Shown here in pieces: positions 59,601 through 64,000 of a stretch of 64,000 nucleotides of DNA. The notes beneath the pieces were generated by a model. It did no database searches and was not told the origin of the DNA. It saw only the letters and a list, made by a program, of their open reading frames with translations. Source of the stretch: CAYFYS01 sp965202905 (lineage in GTDB: Bacteria; Pseudomonadota; Alphaproteobacteria; MPNO01); assembly GCA_965202905.1 (NCBI GenBank), contig OZ241868.1:1488001-1552000 (forward strand), given 5' to 3'. Position numbers and translations under genes: made by a program. Position 1 is the stretch's first letter. Each line of letters begins with the position of its first letter.

Positions 59601-62600
59601 CTATCGCTCCTGGCGCGTTCATCCGGCTGAAGCGGGACCCGGAACGCGCCGGCCAGCTGTTGGGAGTCGAGAAGCGCGCCGGCGACATGTGGGCAAGGGT
59701 GAGGTACGCGGACGGGAAAGTGAAACGGCTGCCTTACGCCGCGCTGGAAGCCGTCCCCTCGGCGCCCGAAAGTCCCCAGGACCTCTTCGCCGCCGGCCGA
59801 TTCGTTGAACCGAAATGGCTGCGCCGCACCCTCACCCGGCAGCGAGTGACCGGGAGGCTCAGCGAGGTCGTCTACAGCATGGAGGCGACCGAGACCGATT
59901 TCTACGCCTACCAGTTCAAACCAGTCATCAAGCTGATGAACTCACCAACCGACGCCTTGCTGATAGCGGACGAGGTCGGCCTCGGCAAGACCATCGAGGC
60001 GGGCCTCGTCTGGACTGAACTCCGCGCCCGGCTCAACTGCGATCGTCTGCTGGTGGCCTGCCCCAAGACCCTTTGCCAAAAGTGGAAAGACGAGCTCGCC
60101 AGACGTTTCGGCGTCGAGGCGCAAGTCGCGGATGCCGGAGCACTTCTTGAGGCGTTGGGACGCGCACGCGATACTGGACGCGGCTATGCCCTGGTCTGCA
60201 GCATGCAGGGGCTGCGCCCGCCCCGTGGATGGGAAGATGACGAGACGGCAAGCGAAAGCGGCAACGGTTCCGCACGGGGCGATCTGGCGCGGCGCGATCT
60301 GGCGCGGCGCGATCTGGCGCGGCGCGATCTGGCGCGGCGCGATCTGGCGCGGTTCCTCGATGATGAGAGCGACGGCGAGCCTCTGATCGACCTTCTGGTG
60401 GTCGACGAAGCGCATCACATGCGCAATCCCGAGACCCTGCTCAACCGTTTCGGTCGGCTCGCCAGCTCCGTCGCGAGCCACCGCCTGTTCCTCTCGGCAA
60501 CGCCGATTCACCTCCGCAACCGCGACCTGCACTCGCTGCTCGCGATGGTCGATCCGGATACTTTCGAGTTCGAGAGCACTCTGGAAGACCTGATCGAGAC
60601 CAACGCGCCCATCATCGCCGCCCGCAATCTGTTACTGCGCCCCGACGCTTCGATCGACGAGATATTGGGGCGGTTGGACGAGGCGGAGAACCACGGGATC
60701 CTGCGCTCAAGCAAGGTGCTGGCCCAACTTCGGCAGGAGCTGAAGCTGACCGGAACGAACCTTGACCAGTCCAGGCGATCCGAACTGGCGGCCCGACTGG
60801 AGCGGGCAAATCAGCTCGCCAACTACATGACGCGGACCCGGCGCCGCGACGTCCAAGAGTTGCGCACAGTCCGCGAGCCCAAGGCGCTCTTCTTGGAAAT
60901 GAGTCCTGATGAGCGACTCTTCTACGAGAAGATCTCAGAGGTCGTCAGCGACTACGCGCGGGACCAGGACGTGAACAAATCTTTTCTGCTCTCTACGCCG
61001 CAACGGCTCCTGACGTCGAGTCTGGCTGCAGCCTCCGACTACTGGTCCGGGAAGATGAGAGCCGCTGACGAAGAGGAGATCGAGGAGACCGATCAGGATC
61101 TCGAGGAGACCGATCAGGATCTGCAGAACCGTTCGCCCGACAAGCACCCCGTCCGTGCGCTGCTCGCGAAGAGTACGCGCGACCTCGATATGACGGCGCG
61201 CCTGAAAGAAGACGACACCAAATACCGGCTCCTGATCGATGAGCTGCGGCAGCTTTGGAAGACCGAAGCCGAGGCCAAGATAATCCTGTTCTCCACCTTC
61301 AAGCCGACCCTGCGCTACCTGCAGGGTCGGCTTCGCGAGGAAGGTATCGGGGTCGAACTTCTGCACGGCAGCGTGACGCGACCGCGCGAGGAGATTCTCG
61401 CGCGGTTCGAAAATGATAACAGTATCCGCGTCCTGCTCTCCTCCGAGATCGGCAGCGAGGGAGTGGATCTGCAGTTCAGCTCGATCATAGTGAACTATGA
61501 TCTGCCATGGAATCCGATGCGTCTCGAACAGCGCATCGGCCGTGTCGACCGGTTAGGCCAAACGAAGGACAAGGTGACGATTCTCAACCTGATCCACGAC
61601 GACACAATCGACAAGCGCATCTACGAGCGGCTCTACGAGCGACTTAAGATCGGACGACGCGCATTGGGGGAGTTGGAAGCGGTCCTCGGTGAGCCGATCC
61701 GCGAAATGACAATGAAGCTGTTGGATACGAAGTTGACGGACCAGCAGAAGGATGACGTGATCGACCAGACGGCCCAGGCGTTGGAGAACAAGAGGCAGGA
61801 GGAGGATCAGCTTGAAGACGAGGCTGGAGCACTGGTGCAGCACGGAGACTACATCCGGGAGCGTATCATGGAGAGCCAGGACCGCCGCCGCTGGCTCAAT
61901 GCCGACGATATTCAAATCTATGTGCGCGATCGTGTACTGCGAGATTTTCCGGGCAGCATCATCGAGACGAGCCCGGCCGGATCGGACACCTATCGGATCG
62001 AGCTCTCGCCTGAGGGTGTCACGGCTTTCCGAGCCTATATTGCCCGGCGCGGTATCAGGGGCCGGATTCGTCTCCTGAATGTCGATGCGCGGCAACGGTT
62101 CCGTTTTACCCCGTCCGTCGTCCAGAAGGACGGCAAGGTCGAATGCATCTCGCAATTGCACCCGCTGGTCCGGTTCGCCGCCGAGCGGGACCGAAACGAC
62201 GACACTGTCCCACGGGCCGTGGCGGCCAGCGTAAGATTGAAGGTACTGTCCGCGGAATGCGCGCCGGGTCTCTATGTGCTCGCCGCCCGTCTCTGGTCAA
62301 TCGACAGTACCGCGGCAAATACGAAGGCGACCGTTCGGATCGGGTACGCGGGAGCCGATGCCGCGACGGGCGAGCCGATCGGCGCCAATCTCGCTGAGCG
62401 GATGATGGCGGCAGCAGCCGAACATGGGCGCCCCATCCCGAACGCCGCCATGCACGATGGATTGGCCGACGCGAGCAGGATACTCCGGGACACCGTTCAG
62501 CCCGAGCTCGATGAGCGGTTCTACGAATTCGTGGATCAGACCAAAGCGGAAATCGAAGACCGTGTCGCCATCCAGCGCCGATCATTGGCCCGGCATTTCT

Positions 62601-62860
62601 GGACCAAAATTGCTAGCTTATTGGAACGGCAGAAGAAACTGAATGAGCAAGCGTCGTCCGCCAAGTCCATGGGCGATACACGACGGGCCACCAAGCTGGA
62701 AAATCTCGTCGCCGCTCAAGGGGCGAGGATCGAAAAACTGCGCCAAACGAGGCGGGTGCGAAAGAATCAGATCGATGCGCAACTCAAGACAACACCGGAT
62801 GAGTCCGAGGTCGCCTGCTTGTTCCTGCAGGTCGACGGACACCCGCTGCGGGAGGGGTAA
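59597..62860 (+). CDS. SNF2/RapA-like DEAH helicase, candidate defence protein
   Basis: A 1087-residue SWI2/SNF2-family ATPase. A small beta-rich N-terminal segment (IAPGAFIRLKRDPERAG) precedes the motor. Motifs are Walker A in LLIADEVGLGKTIEAGLVWT (about residues 120-139), LLVACPKTLCQKWKDELARR, DEAH in LLVVDEAHHMRNPETLLNRF (about 266-285), LFLSATPIHLRNRDLHSLLA, SSEIGSEGVDLQFSSIIVNY and, as motif VI, RLEQRIGRVDRLGQTKDKV (about 638-656). About 350 residues follow, ending in a long coiled-coil-like helix region. Tandem repeats lie in the coding sequence at 60281-60355 and 61082-61123. It resembles RapA and DISARM-associated SNF2 proteins. The ATG overlaps the small ORF. An Hsp70-like gene follows four bases on. 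Confidence 0.9.
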   Translation: MTIAPGAFIRLKRDPERAGQLLGVEKRAGDMWARVRYADGKVKRLPYAALEAVPSAPESPQDLFAAGRFVEPKWLRRTLTRQRVTGRLSEVVYSMEATETDFYAYQFKPVIKLMNSPTDALLIADEVGLGKTIEAGLVWTELRARLNCDRLLVACPKTLCQKWKDELARRFGVEAQVADAGALLEALGRARDTGRGYALVCSMQGLRPPRGWEDDETASESGNGSARGDLARRDLARRDLARRDLARRDLARFLDDESDGEPLIDLLVVDEAHHMRNPETLLNRFGRLASSVASHRLFLSATPIHLRNRDLHSLLAMVDPDTFEFESTLEDLIETNAPIIAARNLLLRPDASIDEILGRLDEAENHGILRSSKVLAQLRQELKLTGTNLDQSRRSELAARLERANQLANYMTRTRRRDVQELRTVREPKALFLEMSPDERLFYEKISEVVSDYARDQDVNKSFLLSTPQRLLTSSLAAASDYWSGKMRAADEEEIEETDQDLEETDQDLQNRSPDKHPVRALLAKSTRDLDMTARLKEDDTKYRLLIDELRQLWKTEAEAKIILFSTFKPTLRYLQGRLREEGIGVELLHGSVTRPREEILARFENDNSIRVLLSSEIGSEGVDLQFSSIIVNYDLPWNPMRLEQRIGRVDRLGQTKDKVTILNLIHDDTIDKRIYERLYERLKIGRRALGELEAVLGEPIREMTMKLLDTKLTDQQKDDVIDQTAQALENKRQEEDQLEDEAGALVQHGDYIRERIMESQDRRRWLNADDIQIYVRDRVLRDFPGSIIETSPAGSDTYRIELSPEGVTAFRAYIARRGIRGRIRLLNVDARQRFRFTPSVVQKDGKVECISQLHPLVRFAAERDRNDDTVPRAVAASVRLKVLSAECAPGLYVLAARLWSIDSTAANTKATVRIGYAGADAATGEPIGANLAERMMAAAAEHGRPIPNAAMHDGLADASRILRDTVQPELDERFYEFVDQTKAEIEDRVAIQRRSLARHFWTKIASLLERQKKLNEQASSAKSMGDTRRATKLENLVAAQGARIEKLRQTRRVRKNQIDAQLKTTPDESEVACLFLQVDGHPLREG
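60281..60355 (+). repeat. Five in-frame 15-base repeats inside the helicase gene
   Basis: GATCTGGCGCGGCGC occurs five times in a row (60281, 60296, 60311, 60326 and 60341, the last ending in GGTTC). The repeats encode repeated D-L-A-R-R. They are a multiple of three, so copy changes keep the frame. They sit between Walker A and the DEAH motif. Confidence 0.95.
61082..61123 (+). repeat. Two in-frame 21-base repeats inside the helicase gene
   Basis: GAGGAGACCGATCAGGATCT plus one base is present twice (61082-61102 and 61103-61123), encoding EETDQDL twice in an acidic inter-lobe linker. Confidence 0.9.
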
Positions 62861-62864
62861 GCGC

Positions 62865-64000
62865 GTGAAACGGGATCGATCGGGGCGACCGCGCGAGGGC
62901 GCGACGCTGGGCGATGCACTTTCACCGCTGGAGAAAGATCGATTGCATCGGCTGCGCGACACTTTAGCGGAGCAAGCCCGAGAAGCCGTGGCAAGCCAGC
63001 TCACCGAGACCCGCCCTCCCTGGCAGCGGAAGCCGCCGAAACCGCAAACGCTGCGAAACGTTCCGGGACCGCCGGCCGTCAAGGTGCATCAACAGCCCAA
63101 ACAGCGCAAGACGACCCTCCGGGCCGAACCGAAGACGCAGCGGATGCCCGCTTCCACCCGGAAGCCGCAGACATCGGCCTTCGAGTACTGGGACTTCCCA
63201 GGCGAAGCGGCCGTGCGCGAACCGCCGCCCGCTTCCATCTCCGCTACCGATAGACGGCATTTCGAAGAGTTGTTGCAGGCGGGCGCCGAGTCGCCAACTG
63301 CCGGCGGCGAGGATCTGTTCATCATCCTCGGCCTCGATTTCGGCACCAGCTCCACCAAAATGATCGTTCGACTACCTTACGAGGCGGGCGAACCGACGAT
63401 CGCCATTCCCTCTCCTGCTTCCTGTCGTAGCGGCGACAACCCATATCTTTGGCGGACCGTGCTCTGGGTCAGGGAGGACGGCGCGTTCCGCCCGTGGCCG
63501 GAAAAGGGAGCGACGGTACTGCATTCCCTGAAGCAGGGGCTGATCGCGGGGCGTAGCGAGACGACGATTTCCGGTTGCGGGGCCACCGTCACGGTGAGTC
63601 GAGCGCACGCGGGAGTCGCCTATCTCGCCTTCGCAGTCCGCTATGTGCGAGGCTGGCTCCTGCGCAATCGACCGTATCTCTTTCAAAGGCGCAGGCCCGT
63701 CTGGTTCCTGAACCTCGGCATGCCCGCGGCGAGCCACGATGACCCGAAACTCGCCGAGTCTTATCGGCGCATCGGAGCCGCCGCCCTGCAGTTCACCAGG
63801 ATCGGCAGCCCCGTTACCGTCGAGTCGGTGCGCCTCTTCTTCAACGATCCGGATGTTGCAAAGGCGGGCGCGTCCGAGGAGGCCGCCGAAGGGCTGCGCG
63901 TTGCCGTGTTCCCCGAAACGGCCGCGGAGATGACGGGCTTCGCCAAATCGACCCGCGGCTCCCCCGGCATCTATCTCTTGGTAGACGTCGGAGCCATGAC
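62865..64000 (+). CDS. Hsp70/actin-like ATPase (partial), partner of the SNF2 helicase
   Basis: An open frame from a GTG at 62865 to the window edge, 378 codons without a stop. GGAGGGG lies eight bases before the start, four bases after the helicase stop. Residues 1 to about 150 are basic and rich in Pro and Gln, probably disordered. Then comes a phosphate-1 loop, ILGLDFGTSSTKMIVRL (about residues 153-169), as in Hsp70/actin ATPases. The frame ends in YLLVDVGAMT, which corresponds to the phosphate-2 position, with G-A-M-T in place of the usual G-G-G-T. It differs from DnaK in having the long N-terminal extension. The substrate-binding end is not in the window. Coupled to the helicase, function unknown. 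Confidence 0.8.
   Translation, partial: MKRDRSGRPREGATLGDALSPLEKDRLHRLRDTLAEQAREAVASQLTETRPPWQRKPPKPQTLRNVPGPPAVKVHQQPKQRKTTLRAEPKTQRMPASTRKPQTSAFEYWDFPGEAAVREPPPASISATDRRHFEELLQAGAESPTAGGEDLFIILGLDFGTSSTKMIVRLPYEAGEPTIAIPSPASCRSGDNPYLWRTVLWVREDGAFRPWPEKGATVLHSLKQGLIAGRSETTISGCGATVTVSRAHAGVAYLAFAVRYVRGWLLRNRPYLFQRRRPVWFLNLGMPAASHDDPKLAESYRRIGAAALQFTRIGSPVTVESVRLFFNDPDVAKAGASEEAAEGLRVAVFPETAAEMTGFAKSTRGSPGIYLLVDVGAM

Overview
The window is GC-rich, densely coding bacterial chromosome and almost certainly alphaproteobacterial. The grounds are a complete division and cell-wall (dcw) cluster in the usual order, the FtsZ C-terminal peptide LDIPAFLRRQAN, a GcrA-type protein (an alphaproteobacterial cell-cycle family), and the neighbourhood of secA, a PpiC-type foldase, argJ and mutT. 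The wealth of TRAP and solute-binding proteins, alpha-ketoglutarate oxygenases, a UbiD enzyme and a methylcitrate operon fits a Rhodospirillales-like heterotroph of marine or host-associated habit. The exact order is not decidable from the sequence.

Layout. 0-7 kb is an accessory zone full of decay: a frameshifted hydantoinase B, cspA, a secreted Cys-repeat protein, a beheaded acyl-CoA dehydrogenase, a broken higA antitoxin, an intact two-gene ATPase/TOPRIM-like pair (candidate defence system), and fused transposase scars. 7-15 kb is uptake and metabolism: an NMT1-type binding protein, a TRAP transporter (dctP, dctQ, dctM), a TauD-type dioxygenase, a lactate/glycolate-type FAD oxidase and a YcsI/DUF1445 protein. 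15-17 kb has a TerB-DnaJ protein, a mini GcrA-like protein, an AmpD/AmiD amidase and RNase P RNA with its P1 helix visible. 17.3-35.5 kb is the dcw cluster mraZ-rsmH-ftsL-ftsI-murE-murF-mraY-murD-ftsW-murG-murC-murB-ddl-ftsQ-ftsA-ftsZ. Its genes mostly overlap by 1 to 14 bases, and it is preceded by CCCA boxes on a strict 10-base period that look like the MraZ operator. lpxC does not follow ftsZ.

35.9-42.3 kb has tRNA-Leu(UAA), a PhyH-type oxygenase, a dihydroxyphthalate-decarboxylase-like binding protein, and an ALDH, amidohydrolase and UbiD decarboxylase run that looks like a catabolic cluster for an aromatic or related acid. 42.5-48.2 kb has an EF-G-like GTPase, an aspartate aminotransferase, the wreck of an Mrr-like restriction enzyme broken just at its catalytic motif, and a Rieske oxygenase. 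48.6-55.5 kb has an MFS transporter, mutT, argJ and a PPIase (minus strand) diverging from secA. This segment is bracketed by two direct copies of a palindromic element. 55.7-59.3 kb is a prpD-prpB-prpC methylcitrate operon.

59.4-64 kb begins an uncharacterised module: a 44-codon ORF, a 1087-residue SNF2/RapA-like helicase carrying in-frame minisatellites, and an Hsp70/actin-like ATPase that runs off the window. This module and the ATPase/TOPRIM pair at 3.9-5.8 kb are the best candidates for undescribed systems. Together with the dead restriction and antitoxin genes they suggest repeated turnover of defence loci.
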